A stretch of 55,321 nucleotides of DNA from an uncultured Campylobacter sp. (GTDB taxonomy: Bacteria > Actinomycetota > Actinomycetes > Mycobacteriales > Mycobacteriaceae). Numbering within the stretch: the stretch's first letter is position 1; every line of letters begins with the position of its first letter. Below the pieces are notes generated by a model. It searched no databases. It was not told the DNA's origin and worked only from the letters and a program-made list of their open reading frames with translations. Of the stretch, positions 23,566 through 31,870 are shown one piece after another. The stretch is from the NCBI GenBank assembly GCA_946221035.1, contig CAMIME010000012.1:1-55321 (forward strand). Reading direction: 5' to 3'. The position numbers and the translations under genes are program-made.

Positions 23566-25200
23566 CTACCCCGCCCGCGGAAGGCGCTGGGTGCCGTCGC
23601 GGAGGACGGTGACGTCGCCGTCGCGGTTCGGGTAGATCACCGGCACGCCGGAGCGGGTGACCACCGGTCTGGCGTGCGGCGCGCCGTCTTCCAAGACCAC
23701 CACGAGCTGGGTGCCCGGCGGGACCGGCTCGACGTCCTCGGTCGTTGCCACGACGTGCGCCCGCAGGGCGGACGTGTCCAGCGGCGGGCCCACGCCCAGG
23801 GGCGGGCGGGAGCACCAAAAGAGCACACCGATCGCTGCGGCAGCTGTCAACCGGGGCTTGCGCACCAACAGGCCGGCGATGATCCACCCGTAGGCGAGTA
23901 CGGCCATAACCGGGGTCGCGGGGATGGTGGCAAACGGCATGCCGGCGCCGAACTCGGCAACCACGCGCACCCAGGCGGCGAGCGGCTCCACCACCCACAG
24001 CAACACCACCTCCAACCCGCCGGGGGCAAGGCTCAGCGCCGCCGCCGCGAGCCCGAGCACGGTCACCGGACCGGTGACCGGGGCGACCAGCACGTTCGCC
24101 GCCACCGACACCAGGGACACCTTGCCGGCCATGAGCGCCACCACAGGCAGCGTCACCGCGTCGGCCGCCACCGCGACGGCCAGCGCGCGCACGAGGATGT
24201 CCGGCCAGCCCGTCACCGCTAAGGCGCGGTAGAGCAGCGGGGTCAGCGCAACGATGCCCGCCGTGGCCGCCACAGAGAGGACGAATCCGAAGTGGACGGC
24301 CAGATCGGAATCGACAAGCACGAGCCCGATCACCGCCAGGCATAAGGCGTGGATGGGTTCGGATTGACGCGATGCCAGCACCGCCACCAGCCCCACCAAC
24401 CCGGTGACCGACGCGCGCAGCACGCTCGGCTCCGGCCCCACCAACGCCGCGTAGATCAGAAGCGCTGCGGCCGCCACCGCTAAGCGGCCCCGCAGACCCA
24501 GACCGACGGCGGCCGCGGCCACCACCGCGAACGAGGTCACAATCGCGACGTTCGAGCCGCTCACGGCGCTGAGGTGGGAGAGCCCGGTGTCCACGTAGGC
24601 CTGTTGTTCCTGGGGGTTTTGGGCGGAGACGTCGCCAAGCACCATGCCCGGGATGAGGCCGCGCGCCCGCTCGCCCACGTGCGCGTTGACCGAGGCCGCG
24701 AACGTTGAGCGCACGTGCTGCGCGAACGCGGCGAGCCCCGTGGGCGGGCGGATGACCTCGAGCGATCCGTCAAGTGTGTACGGGTTGACCCCGATAACGC
24801 CCGATTCCCCCACCCGGCCGCGGGCGATGACCCGCGCGCCCGCCACCGCCCCACTGGGCAAGGTGTCGGTGAACACGGCCGTGGTCGTGGGGTGCCCGTC
24901 GATTGCCACGCGCACGAGGTAGCCACCTGCGGAGGTCTGCCGCGGCTGGCCGCTGATGGTGCCGGCGACCTCGCCCGACAGCTCCCACGCCCGCGCGAGG
25001 CGCACCCGCAACCCGGAAGTCAGCGTCGCCGCGGCACCCAAACCCGCGACCAGCAAAGCCTGGCCCGCCTGCCCCATCAGCCAACACGCCGCGGCCCCCA
25101 CCGCGACCAGGGCCGCGCCCGCCCACGCGCCGACTACGATGCAGGCCACGGCGGCGGCCCACACCACGATCGCTGCCGGGACCAACCTGAGCTCGCTCAC
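23566..25200 (-). CDS. comEC: ComEC/Rec2 membrane protein, channel part only
   Basis: Encodes 544 residues from GTG 25200. The N-terminal helices and OB-like region (about 1-170) precede the competence domain with GLIPGMVLGD, LSAVSGSNVAIV and ALVGPEPSVLRA, the conserved ComEC core; then a series of transmembrane helices. The C-terminal metallo-beta-lactamase (nuclease) domain of full-length ComEC (about 750 residues) is absent, as in other corynebacteria. In transformable bacteria it is the DNA translocation channel. Two bases separate it from comEA, forming comEA-comEC-holA-lysE. Confidence 0.92.
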   Translation of the reverse strand: MSELRLVPAAIVVWAAAVACIVVGAWAGAALVAVGAAACWLMGQAGQALLVAGLGAAATLTSGLRVRLARAWELSGEVAGTISGQPRQTSAGGYLVRVAIDGHPTTTAVFTDTLPSGAVAGARVIARGRVGESGVIGVNPYTLDGSLEVIRPPTGLAAFAQHVRSTFAASVNAHVGERARGLIPGMVLGDVSAQNPQEQQAYVDTGLSHLSAVSGSNVAIVTSFAVVAAAAVGLGLRGRLAVAAAALLIYAALVGPEPSVLRASVTGLVGLVAVLASRQSEPIHALCLAVIGLVLVDSDLAVHFGFVLSVAATAGIVALTPLLYRALAVTGWPDILVRALAVAVAADAVTLPVVALMAGKVSLVSVAANVLVAPVTGPVTVLGLAAAALSLAPGGLEVVLLWVVEPLAAWVRVVAEFGAGMPFATIPATPVMAVLAYGWIIAGLLVRKPRLTAAAAIGVLFWCSRPPLGVGPPLDTSALRAHVVATTEDVEPVPPGTQLVVVLEDGAPHARPVVTRSGVPVIYPNRDGDVTVLRDGTQRLPRAG

Positions 25201-25201
25201 G

Positions 25202-25849
25202 CTACAGCCCCACCTGACCGCGCAGCGCCTCGAACTTCGCAGGCCCGATGCCCTTCACATCCATGAGTTGCTCGATGCTGGTGAACGGCCCACGCTGCTC
25301 GCGGTGCGCGACAATCGCCGCCGCCGTCGCCTCCCCCACCCCGGGCAGCGCCGTCAGCTCGCTCGCGCTCGCCGAGTTCAGCGAGAGCACATCGCTTGCC
25401 GACGAACCTCCGGCCCCCACCGCACCCACCGCCTGAACGTGGATCTGCTGACCGTCCACGAGGACTTGCGCGTGGTTCACACTGATCAGGTCAGCGTGCG
25501 GGCGCGGGCGCGCAACATGCAGCGCGTCGGCCACGCGCGAGCCCTGGTTCAAGGTCACCAGCCCCGGGTTGTCCACCTCCCCCACGACGGAAACCACGAC
25601 CACCCCCGGCACCTCGGTCGGATCGGCCACGTGCTCCCACGCGAGTGTCGGCGCTTCGTTATCCGGTGGGTCGCCGCGGGTCAGCGCCCACCCGCCGACG
25701 AGGAGCAGCACCGCCCCCGCGGCGCAGGCTCCCTGCCTCACCCCCACCTGCAGACGCGGTTCGGGGTAACGCACGGCGAGGAGATCCTCCTCGCCGGTGG
25801 GCCTGGTCAATTCCTTAATCCGGTCTGGGATCCGCTCACTCGCCTTCAT
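25202..25849 (-). CDS. comEA: ComEA-like helix-hairpin-helix DNA-binding protein
   Basis: A 215-residue protein. A single transmembrane helix (about residues 40-58) anchors it; a SLBB-type domain follows (VVVSVVGEVDNPGLVTL), and the C-terminal about 65 residues hold two helix-hairpin-helix units (LTALPGVGEATAAAI and LMDVKGIGPAKFEAL), which bind double-stranded DNA. In competent bacteria ComEA hands DNA to ComEC. A variant of the dispersed motif (GCTTGCCGACG, 25394-25404) lies within. Two DnaA boxes lie upstream at 25903-25950. Confidence 0.92.
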   Translation of the reverse strand: MKASERIPDRIKELTRPTGEEDLLAVRYPEPRLQVGVRQGACAAGAVLLLVGGWALTRGDPPDNEAPTLAWEHVADPTEVPGVVVVSVVGEVDNPGLVTLNQGSRVADALHVARPRPHADLISVNHAQVLVDGQQIHVQAVGAVGAGGSSASDVLSLNSASASELTALPGVGEATAAAIVAHREQRGPFTSIEQLMDVKGIGPAKFEALRGQVGL

Positions 25850-25902
25850 GTTGGCGACGCTACGGCGCGGGTCACCGATGCGAAAGGGCCACCCCGAAAA
25901 CC

Positions 25903-25950
25903 TGTGGATAACTTTGTTTAAACGTCACCTAAATCCGGGGGTTATCCACA
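25903..25950. promoter_or_regulatory. Pair of inverted DnaA boxes upstream of comEA
   Basis: TGTGGATAA (25903-25911) and TTATCCACA (25942-25950) are two perfect consensus DnaA boxes in opposite orientation, part of a 10-base inverted repeat GTTATCCACA/TGTGGATAAC. They lie in the 102-base gap before comEA, the first gene of comEA-comEC-holA. They could control this operon or titrate DnaA. Confidence 0.65.
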
Positions 25951-25951
25951 A

Positions 25952-26749
25952 TTAGCCCGCATCGGCGGAGGAAAACACCACCGACAGCCCAACCGCGCCC
26001 TTACCGGTGTGCACCGCGAGGACCTCCGGCATGGGCACCACCATGACGCGGGAGCCCGCCGGCAGTTGCGCCTCAAGCAGCCCCTGCAGCTGCTGGGCCG
26101 CATCGTGGGCCTCGGCGTGCTGGATGGCGGCGAACACCGCATCGTGGCCCGCGCGTTCCACCACCAGTTCGGTGAGTTTGGAAAACGCCTTCGTCTGCGT
26201 GCGCGTCTTGCCCGCGAGCTCGAACTTGCCGGCGCTCATACGCAGGATCGGCTTGTTGGCCAACAGCGCCGCCGATAGCACGGCGGTGCCGGTGGGCAGG
26301 CGGCCGGACTTGCGCAGATCGTCGAGCTGGTGCAGGTAGAGCCACGTCTCGCTGCGCTCGAGCGTAGACGCCGCCATTGCCTCGCAGGTATCCAGGTCGG
26401 CGCCTTCGCGCGCCACGGTGGCCGCGGCCATCGCGGCCGCACCGACTGCCATGCCCGCCGCAGGTGTCTCCACCACGCGCACCGTCCCCGGGAACACCGC
26501 GGACGCCGCCACGGCAGCCGACCAGGTGGAAGAAAACGCCTTCGTCAGGTGCAGGGCCACCACGCCATCGTCGCCGCCGCGCTCAAGCTGCCGGGCATAA
26601 CAGGCCGCGAGCTCAAGCGGGGAAAGACCGGAGGTGCTGTCCTCCTCGCGGCCCGCCATCACGTACAGGTCGGCGACCGTGATGCCCAGTTCCTCGGCGA
26701 TCTCGGCCGGCAGCCCCGCCGAAGAATCGACCACCACGCGCACCGCCAT
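25952..26749 (-). CDS. DegV family fatty-acid-binding protein
   Basis: From ATG 26749 the product has 265 residues. VVVDSSAGLPAEIAEELGI at the N-terminus and the LHLTKAFSSTWSAA region match DegV proteins, which bind a fatty acid in a two-domain fold and in some bacteria feed fatty acids to a kinase. No fatty acid kinase is nearby. The ATG shares one base with the gpgP stop, so the two are coupled. The same neighbour order is seen in mycobacteria (Rv2417c-Rv2421c region, from memory). Confidence 0.87.
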   Translation of the reverse strand: MAVRVVVDSSAGLPAEIAEELGITVADLYVMAGREEDSTSGLSPLELAACYARQLERGGDDGVVALHLTKAFSSTWSAAVAASAVFPGTVRVVETPAAGMAVGAAAMAAATVAREGADLDTCEAMAASTLERSETWLYLHQLDDLRKSGRLPTGTAVLSAALLANKPILRMSAGKFELAGKTRTQTKAFSKLTELVVERAGHDAVFAAIQHAEAHDAAQQLQGLLEAQLPAGSRVMVVPMPEVLAVHTGKGAVGLSVVFSSADAG

Positions 26750-27414
26750 TAGTTCAGGCCCCTGTTCCAGGCTTCGAGGTACCACTGGGCGTCGACGGAG
26801 CCGTCGTCAAGCAATGTGCCCTGATAGCGCGGCATGGCAACGAGGCGCGAGGTGTTCGCGTTGCCCAGGCCTTTGAGCAGCGGGTATTGGCCGACGTCGA
26901 GGCCGAGCAGGGAGGAAGTGAGCGCCGAAATCGTGCCGCCGTGGGCGACGAGGAGCACCGCGGAACCGTCCCACTCGGGGTAGCTTCTGAGCAGCTCATC
27001 GACCACTTCGCGGGCGCGGATGGCCACGTCAACGCGGCTTTCGCCCTCCGGCGGCGCCCAATGCGCATTGTGGCGCCAGTGGGTCCGCGCACCCTCGTGC
27101 GCCTCATCCACCTCGGCGTGGGTCATGCCCTGCCACGCACCCAAATGCGTCTCGCGCAGCCGCTTATCGACGCTCACGTCAACCCCCAACTCCTCCCCCA
27201 CAACCTCAGCGGTTGCGCGGGCGCGGGTGAGGTCGGACGAGACGATCTTCGCAATACCCAAACCCCGAAGCTCCTCCGCTGCGGCTTGCGCCTGGGCAAT
27301 CCCGCGCTCGGAGAGTTCCGTGTCCAGCTGCCCCTGCATCCGTTGGGTCGCGTTGTACGTCGTCTCGCCGTGCCTGAGCAGGATCAGCCGGCGTTCGCTG
27401 ATGCGTGCGGCCAA
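26749..27414 (-). CDS. gpgP: Phosphoglycerate mutase-like phosphatase
   Basis: Encodes 221 residues of the histidine phosphatase family. LILLRHGETTYN holds the catalytic histidine (about residue 15), RARATAE and LRETHLGAWQG are typical, and the second histidine is in VAHGGTIS. The mycobacterial homologue at the same place dephosphorylates glucosyl-3-phosphoglycerate on the way to methylglucose lipopolysaccharides, so gpgP is the likely name. The only start in reach is TTG 27414, four bases after the rsfS stop, with AGGACGAG upstream inside rsfS; this unusual start suggests coupled, low-level translation. Confidence 0.8.
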   Translation of the reverse strand: MAARISERRLILLRHGETTYNATQRMQGQLDTELSERGIAQAQAAAEELRGLGIAKIVSSDLTRARATAEVVGEELGVDVSVDKRLRETHLGAWQGMTHAEVDEAHEGARTHWRHNAHWAPPEGESRVDVAIRAREVVDELLRSYPEWDGSAVLLVAHGGTISALTSSLLGLDVGQYPLLKGLGNANTSRLVAMPRYQGTLLDDGSVDAQWYLEAWNRGLN

Positions 27415-27418
27415 GGGT

Positions 27419-27892
27419 TTAAAACTCGTCCTCGGCGGGGGCAGGACCCTCGCCTGCCAGGGGAATGTCCTCGATGGCCTGGGCCTCACGCACCTGCGCA
27501 TCGTCGCCGAACGACTCCGGGCGCACGTAGGGCTCGAGACCCTCGACCTCGATGACAGGGCAGTCGGCGTAGAGGCGGTCCAGGCCGTAGAAATCGCGCT
27601 CGGCGTCGCGCTGGATGTGCACGACGAAATTGCCGTAGTCCAGAAGCACCCACCGGTTCTCCCGGTTGCCCTCGCGGCACTGCGGCTCCAGGCCCTGGTC
27701 GGTGAGGTCGTCCTCGATCTCCTGCACGATCGCAGCCACCTGGCGCTCGTTGTCCGCCGAGGCAATGACGAAGATGTCAGTGATGGCCATGACGTTGGAG
27801 ACGTCGATGACGGCGATGTTGCCGCCGAGCTTTTCGTCAGCCGCCTTGGCGGCGATGGTGGCGTTGTCGATGGAGATCTGCTGAGCTGTCAA
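27419..27892 (-). CDS. rsfS: Ribosome silencing factor
   Basis: A 157-residue RsfS/Iojap protein: IAVIDVSNVMAITDIFVI, then WVLLDYGNFVVHIQRD are diagnostic. It binds L14 and blocks subunit joining under nutrient stress. Usual length is 110-130 residues; here an acidic, proline-rich tail of about 30 residues (ending APAEDEF) is added. It lies between nadD and gpgP, as in other actinobacteria. Confidence 0.94.
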   Translation of the reverse strand: MTAQQISIDNATIAAKAADEKLGGNIAVIDVSNVMAITDIFVIASADNERQVAAIVQEIEDDLTDQGLEPQCREGNRENRWVLLDYGNFVVHIQRDAERDFYGLDRLYADCPVIEVEGLEPYVRPESFGDDAQVREAQAIEDIPLAGEGPAPAEDEF

Positions 27893-27934
27893 CTGGGAAA
27901 ACCCTTCGTCTGTTTGGGGCGGGACCGCACTATT

Positions 27935-28564
27935 CTAACGCTTGCCGGAGTACAGGCGGTTTTTCTCGATGTACTGCACTACACCGTCCGGCACCAGGTA
28001 CCACACCGGGCGGCCCTCGCCGGCGCGCTCGCGGCAGTCGGTGGAAGAAATCGCCATCGCGGGAATCTCCACCAGGTGCACGCGCTCTTGGATGTCGGGT
28101 GGCAGCATGTCCTCGCTCAACTCGTAGCCTGGGCGGGTCACGCCCACGAACTCGGCGAGGGTGAACATCTCCTCCCAGTCGTGCCAGGACATGATGGAGC
28201 TCAACGCGTCCGCGCCGGTGATGAAGTACAGCGCTTCGTCCGGAAACTCCGCGCGAAGGTCACGCAGTGTGTCGATGGTATAGGTCGGACCCCCGCGGTC
28301 GATGTCCACCCGGGAGACGGAAAACTGCGGGTTCGACGCCGTAGCAATGACCGTCATGAGGTAGCGGTCCTCCGCCGGCGAGATCTTTTTGCCCGCCTTC
28401 TGCCACGGCTGGCCGGTGGGCACGAAGATGACCTCGTCGAGCTCAAAGCGGTCCGCAACCTCGCTCGCAGCGACGAGGTGGCCGTGGTGGATCGGGTCGA
28501 ACGTGCCGCCCATCACGCCGATGCGGCGGGCACGGTCGAGCGAGTCGGCGTACTTGCGTCCCAC
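27935..28564 (-). CDS. nadD: Nicotinate-nucleotide adenylyltransferase
   Basis: A 209-residue enzyme with the nucleotidyltransferase motif GGTFDPIHHGH (about residues 20-30) and the C-terminal AISSTDCRERA (ISSTxxR) motif. It adenylates nicotinic acid mononucleotide in NAD synthesis. Start GTG 28564. It is followed by rsfS after 42 bases. Confidence 0.95.
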   Translation of the reverse strand: MGRKYADSLDRARRIGVMGGTFDPIHHGHLVAASEVADRFELDEVIFVPTGQPWQKAGKKISPAEDRYLMTVIATASNPQFSVSRVDIDRGGPTYTIDTLRDLRAEFPDEALYFITGADALSSIMSWHDWEEMFTLAEFVGVTRPGYELSEDMLPPDIQERVHLVEIPAMAISSTDCRERAGEGRPVWYLVPDGVVQYIEKNRLYSGKR

Positions 28565-28573
28565 GGTGGCGCT

Positions 28574-29071
28574 CTACCTCCGCGGCGCCGGTGCCGGCGC
28601 GGGGACGAGGCGGATGTTGATGTCCTCCACGAACAGGAAGAACACCCCAACTATCGCCGCGATCACTGCGCCGATGATGCCGATCACCGCGCCCACTCCG
28701 AGCTCGGACGATGCCTTCTCATCCGCCCACGCCGGGTCGTCGCCCGACTTGCCTGCCCTGGAAGACTTACTGGTCTTGGCGGCGGTCTGGCGGATCTCCG
28801 CCCCCTGGGCCACCTCGACGGTGCACACCTGTTTGCCGTTTTCCATCTTCGGGGTGAGCTTGCCGTCTTCGTCCCGGATCGGCGCGCCGGTCTCGTCCAC
28901 CATCCACTCGCACTTTTCAGTGAGCAGGCGCGCGCTTTCACGCACGTACTGCGCAGCCGGGGGCGCAGATTGGGGTGCAGCCGGCGCCGCGACAGCCACC
29001 GGGCTCACCGGGCTCACCGCGAGCGCCACCGTGGCAACCATCGCCGCTGCGGCGCGTGCACACCTCATCAT
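28574..29071 (-). CDS. Exported membrane-anchored protein of unknown function
   Basis: A 165-residue protein. It has a signal peptide (about residues 1-29, ending VAVAAPAA), a polar, charged middle with two cysteines (KCEW and QVCTVEV) that could form a disulphide, and one C-terminal helix (GAVIGIIGAVIAAIVGVFFLFV) followed by a Pro/Ala/Arg tail. This is the layout of a cell-envelope protein held by its C-terminus. Its ATG overlaps the stop of the cutinase-like gene (ATGA), so the two are probably made together and may act together. No family is recognised. Confidence 0.72.
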   Translation of the reverse strand: MMRCARAAAAMVATVALAVSPVSPVAVAAPAAPQSAPPAAQYVRESARLLTEKCEWMVDETGAPIRDEDGKLTPKMENGKQVCTVEVAQGAEIRQTAAKTSKSSRAGKSGDDPAWADEKASSELGVGAVIGIIGAVIAAIVGVFFLFVEDINIRLVPAPAPAPRR

Positions 29072-30018
29072 CGGTACCGCACCTGGTCCACGAAGCGGCC
29101 GAAGGAATCCGCCACCTGGTTATCCCACTGCGACCACCAACGGAAGTAGCGCGCGTGGTTGCCACCGGTGGCCTGGGAGGCCTGGAGCGTCTGCACCGAC
29201 AGGTCGCACACCGCATCGAGCGGCAGGCAGTAGTTCACGCGGTTGCGTGTCGCCGCAGCGGTTTTGGTGTTGAACGGCAGGAAGCCGAGCATGCCGCCGG
29301 CACCGCCCTTGGGCACGCCGACCGTGGACCAGTCGCCCGGCGCGGTGTTGGGGTTGCCGAAGTACACCACGCCGGCGAGCTGGCCGCGGCGCGCGAGCTC
29401 GCGCTCGTGCTCCAGCAGGATCATCGCGCCCTGCGAGTAGCCGGAGAGGATGTACTGCGGGCGGCAGCCGGTGGTGTGCTCGTAGTCGTTGATCATCTGC
29501 ATGACGCCGCCGCGGCCGACCTTCACGGAGTCCAAGAACTCGTTGCCGGCGCGCCGCGCGGTCATAAACACCGGGTTGGCCCACTGGATGGCCAGGCCAA
29601 GCGCCTGCAGCAGCGTGCCGGGCACGGCCACCGCGGGCACGTCGTACTCCGGGAACGTCGCCGGGTAGTAGCGGGGCTCCAAGCCGATGACCTCGACGTC
29701 CTTCATCAGGGAGTTCCCGCCGTGGGTGGCGGCGTAGCGGCTTTCCGAGCGCTGCAGGAACGCGCGGATCGTTTCACCCTCCCACCCGTTGGAGGTCCAG
29801 GGCGCCGCCCAGGAGTAGCGCGTCGGGTAGATCTGGGTGTTTTGCCCGGAGCCTCGCGCCGCAATGAACGCCACAGCTGGGCAGCGGTGCTGCGCCTGCG
29901 CCTCCTGCGTGGGTGCAACGGGGTTCAGGGTTGCCGCGACAGCGGTGACGAATGCGACGGCGAGCATCGCGAAACGCGTGCGCCAAGAAGTCCGGGTGGT
30001 AAGCACGCCCGATACCAT
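29068..30018 (-). CDS. Secreted cutinase-family hydrolase
   Basis: From ATG 30018 the product has 316 residues; GTG 30006 is an alternative. A signal peptide ends near APTQEAQA. The cutinase family features are CPAVAFIAARGSGQN at the mature N-terminus, the nucleophile serine in LSGYSQGAMIL, and GGNHARYF with the likely catalytic histidine. In mycolic acid bacteria such enzymes hydrolyse lipid esters in the cell envelope. The TTATGGTAT stretch at the start may act as a -10 box, which would favour a leaderless start at GTG 30006. Confidence 0.85.
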   Translation of the reverse strand: MVSGVLTTRTSWRTRFAMLAVAFVTAVAATLNPVAPTQEAQAQHRCPAVAFIAARGSGQNTQIYPTRYSWAAPWTSNGWEGETIRAFLQRSESRYAATHGGNSLMKDVEVIGLEPRYYPATFPEYDVPAVAVPGTLLQALGLAIQWANPVFMTARRAGNEFLDSVKVGRGGVMQMINDYEHTTGCRPQYILSGYSQGAMILLEHERELARRGQLAGVVYFGNPNTAPGDWSTVGVPKGGAGGMLGFLPFNTKTAAATRNRVNYCLPLDAVCDLSVQTLQASQATGGNHARYFRWWSQWDNQVADSFGRFVDQVRYR

Positions 30019-30050
30019 AACCCGGCAAGGCGCGCTGTGCCCAACGAAAG

Positions 30051-31334
30051 CTAGGGCCGCACCTGCCCCGATCCCTGCAGGACCCACTTCGTGGTGGTCA
30101 GTTCAGGCAGAGCCATCGGACCGCGGGCGTGCAACTTCTGGGTGGAAATGCCGATCTCCGCGCCCATCCCGAACTGCTCCCCGTCCGTAAACGCGGTGGA
30201 TGCATTCAGGATCACCGCCGCGGAATCCACCCGCTCTGCGAAGCGCTGCAGCACGGCTGCGTCCCTCGCCGCGATGGCCTCGGTGTGCCCGCTGGACCAC
30301 CGCGCGATGTGCTCGATCGCCCCGTCGACGCCGTCCACAACATCAAGCGCAATGTCCATGGACAGGTACTCCTCGCCCCAGTCGGCCTCCGTCGCCTCCA
30401 CCACCCCAGGGGCACCAAGCTTATCGACGACTCCGTGCACCACCACCCCGGCACCCTGCAACGCCTCGATCACCCGCGCCTTGTCGGCATCCGGCAATGC
30501 GGCGTCGATGAGCGCCGTCTCCGTGGCGTTGCACACGGACACCCGCCTGGTCTTGCCGTTAAGCAGCAGCGCAATCGCCTCGTCCAGGTCCGCGGAGGCG
30601 TCGATGTAGAAGTGGCAGTTTCCCGTTCCGGTTTCAATGGCCGGCACCGTCGCGCCCGTGACAACAGCCTCGATCAGCCGCGCACTGCCGCGGGGGATGA
30701 CTACGTCGACAAGCCCGCGGGCTGTGATCAGGTCCTGCACCGAGTCGTGCGTGTCGCAGGGCAGAAGCTGCACCGCCTCGCGCGGCAGGTCGTGCGAGGC
30801 GAGTGTGTCCTGCAGGACGGCCACAAGCTGCTCGTTGGAGTGCCGCGCCGTTTTGGACCCGCGCAGTAGCGCCGCGTTGCCGGACTTCAACGCGAGCCCG
30901 AACGCGTCCACCGTGACGTTGGGGCGGGCCTCGTACACCATGCCCATGACCCCGAGCGGCACCTTGACCTGGGTCATCCGGATGCCGTTCGGCAGGGTGC
31001 GGCCCTGCACCACCACGCCAACGGGGTCCGGAAGTGCCGCGACCTGGCGCAGCCCACCGGCGATACCAGCGATGCGGGAGGCGTCCAGCGCCAGCCGATC
31101 CAGTACCGACTCCGCCAGGCCCGACTCCCGGCCCGCCTCGATGTCGCGCGCGTTCGCCGCCAGGATCTCGTCCGCGCGGCGGACCAGGTCCTCCGCCGCG
31201 CCGTTGAGCGCCGCGTTCTTCGCCGGCGTGGAAAGTGCCGCCAGCTGCGGGGCGACCTCTTTCGCCCGGCGGGCCCGCTCAAGCACTTCCTCGCGCTCGG
31301 CCTGGCGTTGAAGGTCCGTTTGCTGCGCACTCAT
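30051..31334 (-). CDS. proA: Gamma-glutamyl phosphate reductase
   Basis: A 427-residue enzyme of the aldehyde dehydrogenase fold. MGMVYEARPNVTVDAFGLALKSGNA is a ProA signature and the catalytic cysteine is in SVCNATET. It reduces gamma-glutamyl phosphate to glutamate semialdehyde with NADPH, the second step of proline synthesis. ProB, the first enzyme, lies at 32808-33926; the vapBC remnant and the 2-hydroxyacid dehydrogenase lie between them. ATG 31334. Confidence 0.96.
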   Translation of the reverse strand: MSAQQTDLQRQAEREEVLERARRAKEVAPQLAALSTPAKNAALNGAAEDLVRRADEILAANARDIEAGRESGLAESVLDRLALDASRIAGIAGGLRQVAALPDPVGVVVQGRTLPNGIRMTQVKVPLGVMGMVYEARPNVTVDAFGLALKSGNAALLRGSKTARHSNEQLVAVLQDTLASHDLPREAVQLLPCDTHDSVQDLITARGLVDVVIPRGSARLIEAVVTGATVPAIETGTGNCHFYIDASADLDEAIALLLNGKTRRVSVCNATETALIDAALPDADKARVIEALQGAGVVVHGVVDKLGAPGVVEATEADWGEEYLSMDIALDVVDGVDGAIEHIARWSSGHTEAIAARDAAVLQRFAERVDSAAVILNASTAFTDGEQFGMGAEIGISTQKLHARGPMALPELTTTKWVLQGSGQVRP

Positions 31335-31413
31335 GCCGCAATCGTAGCGTCACAGCTGCCGGAAAATCCGTGACACCCTTGACACCTCCGCCGAGCTCGC
31401 CCACCATTTACGC

Positions 31414-31647
31414 ATGACCGATTTGCAGCTCTACAACGTGCCCGACGCCCTAGTGCGTGAGCTGGAAGCCCAAGCCCGACTTCGGAATTCGTCGGTATCA
31501 GACGTAGTCGTCGACGAGCTGACATCGGCATTCGGCCGACGTAGCCGGTCTGATGTGTTGGCCAGGCTCGCCAAACTCCCCCGCGTCACCCTCGAAGACG
31601 AGTCCGTCGCCGCTTCCGTTCGCGCTGAGCGCGACGCACGCTCATGA
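31414..31647 (+). CDS. vapB: VapB/FitA-like antitoxin
   Basis: A 77-residue protein. The N-terminal about 40 residues form a ribbon-helix-helix domain (LQLYNVPDALVRELEAQARL then SVSDVVVDEL), typical of FitA/VapB antitoxins, which bind their own promoter and neutralise a VapC toxin with the C-terminal tail. The stop overlaps the ATG of the toxin remnant (ATGA), the usual operon design. TTGACA at 31379-31384 is a good -35; no ribosome binding site is evident, so the message may be leaderless. Confidence 0.8.
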   Translation: MTDLQLYNVPDALVRELEAQARLRNSSVSDVVVDELTSAFGRRSRSDVLARLAKLPRVTLEDESVAASVRAERDARS

Positions 31648-31870
31648 TTTTGGATACCTCCGCAGCGGTCGAGCTTCTCCTGCGAACCGAGAAAGGGGAT
31701 CGCACGACCACCTTCCGCTAATAGCCCGAACCTGGCAACTTCGGGACAACGTCTCCGCTTACGATGCGACGGTCATCGCACTCGCAGAGTTCCTGAACCA
31801 ACCACTCATCACCTCTGATGAGCGACTGGGCAACGCACCAGGGTTCGGGGCATCCGTGGTGGTTATCTAG
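31644..31870 (+). pseudogene. vapC: Decayed VapC toxin, internal deletion
   Basis: The first 25 codons read MILDTSAAVELLLRTEKG..., a correct PIN-domain start with its first acidic residue (Asp 4), but the frame stops at TAA 31719-31721. From about 31715, in another frame, comes a proper VapC C-terminus: ARTWQLRDNVSAYDATVIAL, then TSDERLG and a TAG stop at 31868-31870. About 50-70 middle residues of a normal about 130-residue VapC are missing and the frame is shifted, so the toxin must be inactive. Its stop overlaps the stop of the convergent dehydrogenase. Confidence 0.85.

Noticed and set aside
25850..25951. Replication origin
   Set aside because: Only two DnaA boxes, no AT-rich unwinding region, and no dnaA, dnaN or rpmH nearby.
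27020..29149. Plus-strand 709-codon frame opposite gpgP, rsfS and nadD
   Set aside because: Shadow of three conserved genes; no motif of its own.
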